A stretch of DNA of 35,566 bases, taken from assembly GCF_934632265.1 (NCBI RefSeq), contig NZ_CAKTYH010000008.1:1-35566 (forward strand), written 5' to 3'. A program made the translations under genes and the position numbers. The DNA comes from an uncultured Senegalimassilia sp. (GTDB taxonomy: Bacteria; Actinomycetota; Coriobacteriia; Coriobacteriales; Eggerthellaceae). The first letter of the stretch is position 1. Each line of letters starts with the position of its first letter. The notes under the pieces were generated by a model. That model was not told where the DNA came from, searched no databases, and was given only the letters and a program-made list of their open reading frames with translations. This document shows, one piece after another, positions 27,588 to 35,446 of this stretch.

Positions 27588-28904
27588 ATAATCACGTATA
27601 ACTGCATCACTGGTGCCGGCGGTCGCACGCTGTCCGGCGTAGGTTTTAATCACCTCGGCCCATGCGGCAAAGTACGCATCTTTAATCAATTGCTTGGGGT
27701 CGCTTGGCAAGCTTGCGGCCATCGTTGCCGCCTCCTCTTCTGCAGCGTTATACGCATCGTTTCTGGCAATGGCCTCTTCCTTGTTTTTCTCGGACAGAGC
27801 TTCGTCTGATTGCACCGCTAAATCCATCGCATCGATTCGCTTCTCGACATATTCGATAAGCTTCGAGAAATCAGCTGTGGAGCATTCGGCCTGAAGCGCT
27901 TCCAGTTGTTTTCGGCCATCAGAAAACAACCTCTTCGCCTCAACGGTATGCTCTTTGGAGGCATCGACCTCATTCCGTCCGGCAAGCTTCGTCGCCTCGC
28001 GAACCTGAGCATCTGCATCCAAAACCACCTGCCAAGCAGCATCGCATTCCTTTGCCTCCTGCTCAGCGTCTTCCGATGCCTCAACCAATTGCATGCCCTG
28101 CGCTATCATGCCCTGACGCGCCGATATCGATATCACCGTCTGATTTGCAACTTCGCGAACGGAAGGATCGGACAGCTTTTCCGAAACGTTGCGAGCTCTC
28201 ACATCTGCATCGGCCAGCAACTGCTTAGTTTGCTCGACGGACGAAATCACCTCTTGCCTTTTCCCGTCGCTTTCCTCTGCAAACGGATTGTCCACAATCG
28301 CATCGATTTGCAAAATGGTTTCATCGGCCTCAGAAACAAGCCCCAAAGCATCCATGAGCTCAGACTCGTACCCTTGCTGTTCGGTCACCCGGCAATGCCA
28401 CGCCCAAACACCGACGGACACGATCGCCAGAGAAGCTGCCACAACGGTGGATACTGCCACGATCCTCCCTTTGCGACGGCGCGCTTTTCTTCGTGCGATC
28501 TCTTGCTCAAGGGACATCCGTTTGGCGACAGCCGGCGTCTGCGAAGCGCTTTTTTCAACATAACCCGCTGAATGCGCTGTCCTCTTGCGCCTTGCCTGCT
28601 TGGCAGTCTTCGACTTGAACTTAAACCCGCTTCGGCGCTTTCGAGCAGTGCCTTCGGCAACATGCGAGCCGGTCAATGTCCCATGCTTTGATGTTTCACG
28701 TGAAACATGTTCGCCTGTTTCACGTGAAACACTATGAGCACGTGCATCGATCCGGCCGGCGAGCAGGTCCCTTAGGCTAAATCGCTGAGTAGTTTCCTTA
28801 TATTTAGCAGCATCGAGAACGCTGAAGGATATCTCGTTAGATGTTCCATGCGTCCTTGCTTTGATATGAGCTGCTCGGGCGATTTTATCGTCTCGTCTTC
28901 TCAT
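27567..28904 (-). CDS. Membrane-anchored coiled-coil protein, unknown
   Basis: I do not recognise a family. The 445-residue protein has a basic N-terminal half (residues 1-147, rich in Arg/Lys from 86 to 147), one membrane segment at 148-168 (IVAVSTVVAASLAIVSVGVWAW), and a long, mostly helical acidic region predicted as coiled coil (about 172-410). By the positive-inside rule the N-terminus is cytoplasmic and the coiled coil outside. Two parS sites 24 bp apart lie in the cytoplasmic part and read Val-Ser-Arg-Glu-Thr at 59-63 and 67-71. The gene begins 14 nt after dinG ends and lies 55 nt before the M28-like gene, so the three are probably one unit. Confidence 0.8.
   Translation of the reverse strand: MRRRDDKIARAAHIKARTHGTSNEISFSVLDAAKYKETTQRFSLRDLLAGRIDARAHSVSRETGEHVSRETSKHGTLTGSHVAEGTARKRRSGFKFKSKTAKQARRKRTAHSAGYVEKSASQTPAVAKRMSLEQEIARRKARRRKGRIVAVSTVVAASLAIVSVGVWAWHCRVTEQQGYESELMDALGLVSEADETILQIDAIVDNPFAEESDGKRQEVISSVEQTKQLLADADVRARNVSEKLSDPSVREVANQTVISISARQGMIAQGMQLVEASEDAEQEAKECDAAWQVVLDADAQVREATKLAGRNEVDASKEHTVEAKRLFSDGRKQLEALQAECSTADFSKLIEYVEKRIDAMDLAVQSDEALSEKNKEEAIARNDAYNAAEEEAATMAASLPSDPKQLIKDAYFAAWAEVIKTYAGQRATAGTSDAVIRDYLGAQGK
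28692..28707. promoter_or_regulatory. parS site 5 (perfect), in the coiled-coil gene
   Basis: TGTTTCACGTGAAACA, read in frame as VSRET at residues 67-71. It forms a tandem pair with site 6, 24 bp centre to centre. Confidence 0.9.
28716..28731. promoter_or_regulatory. parS site 6 (perfect), in the coiled-coil gene
   Basis: TGTTTCACGTGAAACA, read in frame as VSRET at residues 59-63. Only 8 bp separate it from site 5. Confidence 0.9.
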
Positions 28905-28918
28905 ATATGCCGCCAGGT

Positions 28919-31900
28919 TCAGCCTCTGTTCGTTGCCGCCAATTCAGCAACGATCTGAGCAGCGGGCAGAACCTTGATATTGCTGCTTGGCAAGGAGTTC
29001 AGGAACACTTTCCCATAGCTCTTCGATACCAACCTATGATCCGCTAGAATCAGCGCCCCGGTGTCATCGACGCGGCGGATCAATCGACCGGCCGCCTGCT
29101 TCACCTCAAGCACTGCAGCGGGCAGCACATAGTGTCGCCAAGCTTGGTCATCGCGCTCCGCACGCTCGCAAGACAACGGGTCGGTCGGCTTCATGAAGGG
29201 AAGCTTTGGAATGACCACGCCCTTCAGCGTTGCACCTGGAGCATCGAACCCTTCCCAAAAGCTTTTCAAAGCGAACAGCGACAGATGTTCATCGGCAAGG
29301 AAGTCGTCGCGCAGGCCCTTCACCGAAACGCCCCACTTCTGGCACACCAAGCGCAAGTCATCGCTTTTCAACTCAGGCTGCACATAGTCGAAGCAACGCT
29401 CCATCTCGCGACGGTTCGTGAACAACGTAAGCATCGAGCCTTGCTGCGCCTTATGCGCTTCAACAAGGAACTTCTGCAGGTTGGTCATATAGCTCGGCTC
29501 GTTCGGCTCGGGCATATCGGCAACAACGTACACCGTCATGTTCTTGTCGAAGTCATAGCTGGAATCAAGCTGGCAGGTTTTGACCGGCGAGAACTCACCT
29601 TGGCCAAGACCCATAGCGTTCGTGAAACCGTCGAAGCTGCCGTTGACGGACAGCGTCGCCGATGCAAACACCACCGAATGCGTAGATGCATACAGCGTAT
29701 CGTTTAGCTTTCCGCCGACGTTAACGGGCATACCCTGCAGCTTTTCACCGACGCGGTCTTTCTTTCGGCAGAGCGTCGCGGCATACGCATAGCTTTCGTT
29801 GGGGTCTTCGAGGATCACCTGCACCGCATTGACCTGATCCTTCAGATCGATGGCCATTGCAGCGATTTCGCGCTGAATAGCAGCGGCGTTCTCGATTTCT
29901 TCGAGATATGCCACCAGGTTCTGGCAAGCTGCGATCAGCTTTTCGGCAGATTCCCGCATCGCAACGCCCTTGTCCACGATATCGCCGAACGTGGCGGAAG
30001 CCCGGATATCGCTGTTAACCCACAGCTCGACGATCTCGTAGCCACGCCCGTGCTTGTTCGTATCGAAGAACAGCAAGCCCTTCAAGCTGGCGCAGAAAGC
30101 CTCGGCAGCCTGACGATATGCCTCACCCGCAGTCTTGCCCTTTTGCGTGAGTGTATAGAACAGCGTCTCACTCTCTTCTTTTGCACCATTCAGGACCACA
30201 CGGCGTTCCGCACGGGAGAATACGTTTCTGCGAACGTCATCGGCCGACACGCGACGGGCTTCCCGCAGGATATTCTCGGCATCAAGCTCGATGGAGAAGG
30301 CGCGGCGCGCCTCGCTTTCGGCGCCATGAGCCTCGTCCACCGCCCAATAGCGAACAGGCGGCAGCAAACCGCCATCGGCGGCCATGTCGCAGAACAGCAA
30401 GCTGTGATTGGTAACCAAGATATCCGCCGCTTCGGCACGCTTACGCGCCCCGTGAACGAAGCACAGGTTGCCGAAGAACGGGCATTTGCGACGCAGGCAT
30501 TCCTGGCTGCTCGTCGTGATCACCTTTCGCGGCAGCAGGCGATAGTCAAGCTTCAAGCCGTCGATATCGTCGTATTCTGTTTGCTCGATAAACGAAAGCA
30601 GCGCCGCCATAGCAGGTGCCTGCGACAGCTCTTTGCCCTGGATCTCTTTCATTGCAGCGCCATCGTCAACCACGCTGCGAATCTTACGAAGGCAGGGGTA
30701 GTGGGAGAAACCTTTCAGCGGCGCACACGTCAAAGGCTTGGCGTTTGGATCGGACGCGCGCAGCGCCTTCGCAAGCGCAGGAACCTCTTTGAATACCAGC
30801 TGATCGAGCAAGGCATTCGTTTTGGTTGCCACGCCAACGGTGATGCCGTTCCTTTGCGCGGTAAGTGCCAGGGGAACCAGATACGCCATCGATTTGCCGA
30901 CGCCGGTTCCGGCCTCGACCACAAGATTATCGCCGGAAGCGAACGCATCGCGCACCGAGGTGCTCATCTCGCGCTGCTCGGCACGCGGCTCGTAGTTCTC
31001 ATATAAGCTGCCCACAAGACCCTCTTGGCTGAAAGCCTTGGCAACTTCTTCTGCGCTAGGATAGAGCATGCTGCGCATGGGATCGGAGGCGATCGCGTCC
31101 GCATCTACCTTCGGTCGGTTTTCAATCTTGCGAAGACGGTCGCGGCGAATGGATTGCAGCGAGAACAAATCAAGCTGACTCGTCGCCCACGACAGCTGGC
31201 CCTCGTTTGTTTCACGTGAAACAATGTCACGCGCAGCGTCTTCGACCAAGGCAATTTCATCGGTCGCTATGTCAGCAGCATCGCCGGAATGATCGGCAAA
31301 ATATTGGAAAACAACCTGGGTTTCCCACTGCTCAGGCGTTGCAAGGGATGCGATCTTGGCCACCAAAGGCTTCGGCATGGCGTCCACTGCAGCCAACAGA
31401 ATACGGAATACGGCGCATGTTGCCGCAACGTCGTCATCAGCGCGATGCGTGGAAACCGGAGCCCCGAAGGTACGAACCAGGTCGATAAGTCGATGTGATT
31501 TCAAGCGGGGAAGAGCAATGCGGGCAAGATCAAGGGAATCGAGCCAGGTATTCTCCAACAGGGGATAGCCGCTTGGATGGCGCGTGGTGAAGGTGCGATC
31601 GAAGGCGGCATTATGCGCCACAAGCTTCGATCCGCCGACGAACTCGGCAAGCTGCGCGAGCGCCTCTTCCGGAGAAGGAGCATCGGCCACATCCTCGTCG
31701 TGGATATTGGTCAGATGCGCAACATCTTCCGGAATAGGCTTTCCCGGATTCACGAACGTCACGAACCAATCGACGATCTCGCCCTTGTCCATGCGGGCAG
31801 CCGCAATCTGCGTCAGCTCATCGTGATTGAACGAGAAGCCGGTTGTCTCGGTGTCGATGACCACGATATCGCGGTCAAGCTCACCGTAATCGCTCTGTTT

Positions 31901-32005
31901 TGAAGCATCCGCAAGCGATGCATAGCGATCGATGATCGCTTGAGGGGTTCCGTCACTGATATACGCGAGCAAATCACCACGCACGGCATATTCCTTATCT
32001 CCCAC
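28919..32005 (-). CDS. dinG: DnaQ-type exonuclease fused to DinG/XPD-like helicase
   Basis: The 1028-residue protein joins two enzymes. Residues 46-205 are a DEDDh 3'-5' exonuclease: VVIDTETTG (Asp51, Glu53), HNAAFD (Asp136) and HRADDD (His187, Asp192). Residues 330-1015 are an XPD/DinG superfamily 2 helicase with Walker A EAGTGVGKS (364-372), VDEAH (556-560) and FASATLS. Four cysteines in the spacing of the iron-sulfur cluster are visible (Cys438, 503, 508, 515). The layout resembles the exonuclease-helicase DinG proteins of Firmicutes. It probably unwinds DNA structures or R-loops. A parS site lies in the linker between the two enzymes (Val262-Thr266). The start is a GTG at 32005 with GGAAG about 7 nt upstream; an ATG two bases away is out of frame. 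Confidence 0.92.
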   Translation of the reverse strand: MGDKEYAVRGDLLAYISDGTPQAIIDRYASLADASKQSDYGELDRDIVVIDTETTGFSFNHDELTQIAAARMDKGEIVDWFVTFVNPGKPIPEDVAHLTNIHDEDVADAPSPEEALAQLAEFVGGSKLVAHNAAFDRTFTTRHPSGYPLLENTWLDSLDLARIALPRLKSHRLIDLVRTFGAPVSTHRADDDVAATCAVFRILLAAVDAMPKPLVAKIASLATPEQWETQVVFQYFADHSGDAADIATDEIALVEDAARDIVSRETNEGQLSWATSQLDLFSLQSIRRDRLRKIENRPKVDADAIASDPMRSMLYPSAEEVAKAFSQEGLVGSLYENYEPRAEQREMSTSVRDAFASGDNLVVEAGTGVGKSMAYLVPLALTAQRNGITVGVATKTNALLDQLVFKEVPALAKALRASDPNAKPLTCAPLKGFSHYPCLRKIRSVVDDGAAMKEIQGKELSQAPAMAALLSFIEQTEYDDIDGLKLDYRLLPRKVITTSSQECLRRKCPFFGNLCFVHGARKRAEAADILVTNHSLLFCDMAADGGLLPPVRYWAVDEAHGAESEARRAFSIELDAENILREARRVSADDVRRNVFSRAERRVVLNGAKEESETLFYTLTQKGKTAGEAYRQAAEAFCASLKGLLFFDTNKHGRGYEIVELWVNSDIRASATFGDIVDKGVAMRESAEKLIAACQNLVAYLEEIENAAAIQREIAAMAIDLKDQVNAVQVILEDPNESYAYAATLCRKKDRVGEKLQGMPVNVGGKLNDTLYASTHSVVFASATLSVNGSFDGFTNAMGLGQGEFSPVKTCQLDSSYDFDKNMTVYVVADMPEPNEPSYMTNLQKFLVEAHKAQQGSMLTLFTNRREMERCFDYVQPELKSDDLRLVCQKWGVSVKGLRDDFLADEHLSLFALKSFWEGFDAPGATLKGVVIPKLPFMKPTDPLSCERAERDDQAWRHYVLPAAVLEVKQAAGRLIRRVDDTGALILADHRLVSKSYGKVFLNSLPSSNIKVLPAAQIVAELAATNRG
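31208..31223. promoter_or_regulatory. parS site 7 (perfect), in the dinG linker
   Basis: TGTTTCACGTGAAACA, read in frame as VSRET at residues 262-266, in the poorly conserved linker between exonuclease and helicase domains. Confidence 0.9.
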
Positions 32006-32139
32006 ATGGATGCTTCCATGTTTGCTTCTATCACTTTGTAACCTTCTTATTGTATGTCAGCCAGCATCGAAGGATGCCGGCTATTCCGCTTCTTCGTTTG
32101 TGTTACGCTTTTTTCACTTCATTTCAGATAGGAGACTCC

Positions 32140-32784
32140 ATGTTGCCCGATTGCTATTACGGCGCGTATGCCCGTTTCGACACGACATCCAAGAAAGACG
32201 CGGCTATTTTGCTTGGATCGAATTGCATCATCGGCGACTTCTTCGATATCGAGTTCAAACCCCTGGACAGCCAAACGCGCGCATGGGTTGTGAACGATTA
32301 CGGCGATGTGTTGGGTTACCTTGATGAGCAAACGTCCCATAAGCTCAACCTGCTTACGGCAAAGAACTGGGAAATACATGCCGTCTTGTCGTTCGTAGCC
32401 TTCACCGATCATCCCGAGCCAGGCCATTACTGGGGCGAGGTCGCGTTGTTCTGTTACGACAAGGCACATCAATCGGATTTCGACACCTTCATGCGTACGA
32501 CCATGAAATCGCTTTCACAAGGCATCCGTCCGCGTATCGACATCAAGAACCAGGGCGTGCAATCGATTCTGGATTCCCACGGAACCTGGCAGCCTTCGCA
32601 ACGAGCAGACATGCCCAAGGGCGATAGCCATACCGCAATCCTCAAAAAGTCTCGCAGCTTTACCGACTTGATGGTTCAAAAAAGCAGGGAAGGGAACAAG
32701 GGCTGCTTCTTAGCCAGCTGGCTAATCCTGCTTGCGTTAGTCACGCTGGCGGTGTTCGGACTGAAAAGCTGCGGGCTGTTCTAA
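32140..32784 (+). CDS. Tail-anchored protein of unknown function
   Basis: I do not recognise the family. The 214-residue protein has a soluble, mixed alpha/beta N-terminal part (LPDCYYGAYARFD, IIGDFFDIEFKPLD, AWVVNDYGDVLGYLDE), a polar linker at about 160-188, and a single C-terminal membrane segment (CFLASWLILLALVTLAVFGL, about 190-209) ending SCGLF. It would be anchored with its bulk in the cytoplasm. The start at 32140 is set by AGGAG with 5 nt spacing; the frame extends 30 codons upstream without a ribosome-binding site. The gene is divergent from dinG, 134 nt away, so they share a promoter region. Confidence 0.75.
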   Translation: MLPDCYYGAYARFDTTSKKDAAILLGSNCIIGDFFDIEFKPLDSQTRAWVVNDYGDVLGYLDEQTSHKLNLLTAKNWEIHAVLSFVAFTDHPEPGHYWGEVALFCYDKAHQSDFDTFMRTTMKSLSQGIRPRIDIKNQGVQSILDSHGTWQPSQRADMPKGDSHTAILKKSRSFTDLMVQKSREGNKGCFLASWLILLALVTLAVFGLKSCGLF

Positions 32785-33050
32785 CCGCACCCTTTCTCTG
32801 AGCTTCGTTAGTCGATGACTTTTTCGGAGGCAGTTTTAGGGGCTTGTTCAACACTATTGGGTCCACCTTGTCATAGGACGACATAAAGTTATGTTGCATT
32901 CTTTTGCTGCTGAACTCGCAGTTCAAACACAACCCTTGAACCGACGGGCGATATGATGGCCTGGCCTATAAAGAGGCTCATTATTCTCCAAGCCAACCTA
33001 AGCACCTATGCAATCCACCCGAACACCAAGAGGATCGGGTTGTAGCTAGA

Positions 33051-33092
33051 GAGGGCTGATCCCGGAACAATTCCGGGATCAGCCCTCTTTTT
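33051..33092 (+). terminator. Strong intrinsic terminator, rightward
   Basis: A perfect 17-bp stem (33051-33067 with 33071-33087, arms beginning GAGGGCTGATCCCGG) with a 3-nt loop and TTTTT behind it. The nearest upstream rightward gene ends 266 nt earlier, so it may instead end an unrecognised small RNA. Confidence 0.85.
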
Positions 33093-33110
33093 CGCTATAT
33101 GGTCTTAACC

Positions 33111-33140
33111 CAAACGCATCCAAGTCATGAGATGCGTTTG
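33111..33140. repeat. Inverted repeat downstream of ddl
   Basis: CAAACGCATC and GATGCGTTTG form a perfect 10-bp stem around a 10-nt loop, 76 nt beyond the ddl stop. There is no T-run in the ddl direction. Confidence 0.45.
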
Positions 33141-33215
33141 ATGCCTTTACATCGCCTGTCCATAGAAAGGCGACTTTCCAATCGGTCACCAAACAAACTT
33201 GTTCCGCAAAACCGC

Positions 33216-34169
33216 TTATCGCACAGGCTCTTCCAAGGCAAGCTCGATAAGCTTGGTGCACAGCTCGGGGAAGGTCATACCTGCAGCACGAGCAGCATCA
33301 GGAAGAAGCGAAGTAGCAGTCATGCCGGGAATGGTGTTCGTTTCCAAAGCCCAGCAATCGCCATTGTCTTCCAGGATGAAATCGGTACGAGAGGTGCCGC
33401 TGCACGAAAGCGCCTTATGAGCGTTTTCCGCCTCGCGCTGCATAACCTTCGTTACATCGTCGGGAATACGCGCAGGGCAGATATGCTGAGAGCCGCCCAC
33501 GGCATACTTCGACTCGAAGTCATAGAAATCGCTCTTGGGAACGATCTCGATAACGGGCATGGCCTTCGGCTCATGATTTCCCAGAACGGCAACAGTGAAT
33601 TCACGGCCCTTGATATAACGCTCGATAAGCACCTCGTCGTCGATATCGAGCGCCTTCTGCAAAGCGTCCTCGATAGCTTCGGCACCCTCCACGATGAACA
33701 CGCCGATGGCGCTGCCCTCGGTACCGGGCTTCACAACAACCTTCTCGCCCATGGACGAGATCACCTGCTGGATATCAACCTGGTCGCCTTTGTTAACCGT
33801 CAGGGACGGGGGAGTGGGAATGCCCTCGCGCTCATAGAAGACCTTTGCCTTCACCTTATCCATGGCAAGCGCGCTGGACCACACGCCGGAGCACGTGTAA
33901 GGGATGCCGACGATATCGAGCAAACCCTGCACCGTACCGTCTTCGCCATACTTGCCGTGCAGGCAGAGGAATGCCACATCGAAAGGTTCCTCGATCAAGC
34001 GCTTCAGGTCCTCTTTGTTCGCCGGATCGATATCGGTGACGGAAAAGCCCGCCGTCTCCAAAGCTTCGCGAGCACCCTTACCGGATGCCAAGGAAATTTC
34101 ACGCTCGTTGCTTTTGCCGCCGCACAAAAGCGCAACACGGCAAGAACGAGGATCGATACCTGAAGACAT
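33216..34169 (-). CDS. ddl: D-alanine-D-alanine ligase
   Basis: Ddl joins two D-alanines with ATP for peptidoglycan precursors. The 317-residue ATP-grasp protein has LLCGGKSNEREISLASG at 13-29 (the N-terminal HxxE/S-type loop), FLCLHGKYGEDGTVQGLLD, VVKPGTEGSAIGV, GREFTVAVLG and LETNTIPGMTATSLLP, all Ddl hallmarks. ATG at 34169 is chosen because the fold begins there and AAGGAG lies just upstream (a second AAAGGAG is 12 nt away). The frame continues upstream through a parS site and the rlmN promoter region without support. It is divergent from rlmN, and no other cell-wall gene is nearby. Confidence 0.95.
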   Translation of the reverse strand: MSSGIDPRSCRVALLCGGKSNEREISLASGKGAREALETAGFSVTDIDPANKEDLKRLIEEPFDVAFLCLHGKYGEDGTVQGLLDIVGIPYTCSGVWSSALAMDKVKAKVFYEREGIPTPPSLTVNKGDQVDIQQVISSMGEKVVVKPGTEGSAIGVFIVEGAEAIEDALQKALDIDDEVLIERYIKGREFTVAVLGNHEPKAMPVIEIVPKSDFYDFESKYAVGGSQHICPARIPDDVTKVMQREAENAHKALSCSGTSRTDFILEDNGDCWALETNTIPGMTATSLLPDAARAAGMTFPELCTKLIELALEEPVR

Positions 34170-34256
34170 GACTCCTTCTTTCTCCTTTAGAGATCGTATT
34201 GCTGCAGTATAGCAAAACCCGCACACAGGCTTCGCAGCATGCAAGGTAAGCGCTGA

Positions 34257-34272
34257 TGTTTCACGTGAAACA
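34257..34272. promoter_or_regulatory. parS site 8 (perfect), in the ddl-rlmN intergenic region
   Basis: TGTTTCACGTGAAACA ends 2 bp before the TATAAT box of rlmN and so fills much of the -35/-10 spacer. ParB bound here could interfere with rlmN transcription. Confidence 0.9.
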
Positions 34273-34274
34273 GG

Positions 34275-34280
34275 TATAAT
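34275..34280 (+). promoter_or_regulatory. -10 box of a probable leaderless rlmN transcript
   Basis: A perfect TATAAT is followed by 7 nt and the ATG at 34288. No Shine-Dalgarno site precedes that ATG. The spacing equals that at tadA. Confidence 0.6.
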
Positions 34281-34287
34281 GACCCGC

Positions 34288-35325
34288 ATGAATACACCAA
34301 TCAAAAACTTCACCCAAAGCGACCTCGCCTCCTTTATGAAGGAGCTTGGTCAACCAGCATTTCGCGCAAAGCAGCTTTACGAGTGGCTCTACAACAAAGG
34401 CGCTCAAAGCTATGACGACATGACCAATCTTCCGGCAAAGCTTCGCGCTCAGCTTGCTGAGGACTATCCTCTGTACGTGCCCAGCGTGCTTGAGGAGGCC
34501 GTTTCCAACGACGGCACCCATAAGCTGCTCCTGGAATACCACGATGGCGTCTGCGTCGAAACCGTCGCCATCCCGTCACGCAACGGCGACCGTCTTACGG
34601 TCTGCTTCTCCACGCAAGCCGGCTGCCCCATGGCGTGCGCGTTTTGCGCAACAGGAAAAGAAGGCCTGACGCGAAATCTGACTGCAGGCGAGATCGTCGA
34701 CCAGATCGTCACCGTGCAGCACCTCATGGGGCGCCGTGTGACCAACGTCGTTGGCATGGGACAAGGCGAACCGCTGCTGAACTATGACAACGTCTTGAAC
34801 GCGCTGCGTATCATCAACGACGAAAAAGGCTTGGGCATTGGAGCCCGTCATATCTGCATCTCCACGTGCGGCATCATTCCCGGAATCGACCGCTTCGCAG
34901 AAGAACCCGAGCAGTTCACGCTCGCCGTCTCCCTTCACGCGGCGCGACAGGACGTACGTCTTGAGCTGATGCCCAAAACCAGCGGGTTTCCTCTGCCGAA
35001 GCTTAAGCAAAGCCTGCTGCGTTATATCGAGAAAACGAACCGTCGCGTCACGTTCGAGTACATCATGATCGATGGCGTCAACGATACCGATGCGGACCTG
35101 ACGGCGCTGCTGGATTTCTGCAAAGGCCTGCTTTGCCACATCAATCTGATTCCCATCAATTCGATCCCGGAATCCCCATACAAGCCGAGCTCCACCAAGA
35201 CCATCGACAAATGGATTGCGGAAACAGGTCGTCACGGAATCGAAACCACGCTGCGAGATTCCAGGGGGTCCGATATCGCCGGCGCGTGCGGACAGCTGAA
35301 AAACACGTTCACGAACGGACAGTAA
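34288..35325 (+). CDS. rlmN: Dual-specificity 23S rRNA A2503 / tRNA A37 C2-methyltransferase
   Basis: RlmN is a radical SAM enzyme that methylates C2 of A2503 in 23S rRNA and A37 in some tRNAs. The protein has the radical SAM cluster motif GCPMACAFCATG (CX3CX2C), VGMGQGEPLLNYDNV, ISTCGIIPGI, LAVSLHA, and the C-terminal SRGSDIAGACGQL with the second catalytic cysteine. The N-terminal FRAKQLYEWLYNKGA helix bundle is also typical. I prefer ATG at 34288 (MNTPIKNF, 345 residues): a perfect -10 box lies 7 nt upstream, as expected for a leaderless mRNA. An ATG three codons earlier (34279) overlaps that box. The gene is divergent from ddl with parS in between. Confidence 0.96.
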   Translation: MNTPIKNFTQSDLASFMKELGQPAFRAKQLYEWLYNKGAQSYDDMTNLPAKLRAQLAEDYPLYVPSVLEEAVSNDGTHKLLLEYHDGVCVETVAIPSRNGDRLTVCFSTQAGCPMACAFCATGKEGLTRNLTAGEIVDQIVTVQHLMGRRVTNVVGMGQGEPLLNYDNVLNALRIINDEKGLGIGARHICISTCGIIPGIDRFAEEPEQFTLAVSLHAARQDVRLELMPKTSGFPLPKLKQSLLRYIEKTNRRVTFEYIMIDGVNDTDADLTALLDFCKGLLCHINLIPINSIPESPYKPSSTKTIDKWIAETGRHGIETTLRDSRGSDIAGACGQLKNTFTNGQ

Positions 35326-35446
35326 CAAGCGCCAATACAGAAAGGGCTCACAAGCCATATCAAAGGCGATTCATAGCAGCGAAACCACAACGCCAATCAG
35401 ATCAAGTTTATTGCGCATTAGATAGCAAAACGAGCCGACGAGGAAA
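35326..35446. other. Short intergenic region after rlmN
   Basis: I see no gene, clear terminator or RNA in these 121 nt. It separates rlmN from the probable IS end. Confidence 0.4.

Larger units (their letters stand above)
32785..33215. other. Gene-free, A+T-richer gap with a strong rightward terminator
   Basis: No convincing gene is found in these 431 nt. Between 32830 and 32940 a short minus-strand frame (MCLNCEFSSKRMQHNFMSSY at its start) lacks a ribosome-binding site and could be a decayed mobile-element end; the sequence TTGTTCAACACTATTGGGTCCACC at 32848-32871 (core CACTATTGGGTCCACC) has the look of an IS3-type inverted repeat, but this is weak. The right part contains a terminator and a separate perfect inverted repeat. 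Confidence 0.4.

Noticed and set aside
25100..27601. Very long open frame (over 800 codons) on the plus strand, antisense to the M28-like gene
   Set aside because: It is a by-product of G+C-rich codon use and the low-complexity insert. Its translation is Arg/Gly/Leu-rich without family motifs, while the minus frame has M28 motifs, membrane segments and a ribosome-binding site. The same holds for the antisense frame at 23720-25024.
32741..32932. 63-codon minus-strand frame as a real small gene
   Set aside because: No ribosome-binding site, overlaps the end of the plus-strand gene, and composition changes midway; at most a mobile-element remnant.
9009..34272. TTTCACGTGAAA as a transcription-factor operator (for example a repressor regulon)
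   Set aside because: The sites lie inside genes, after stop codons and in a terminator rather than at promoters, and the full 16-mer equals the parS consensus.
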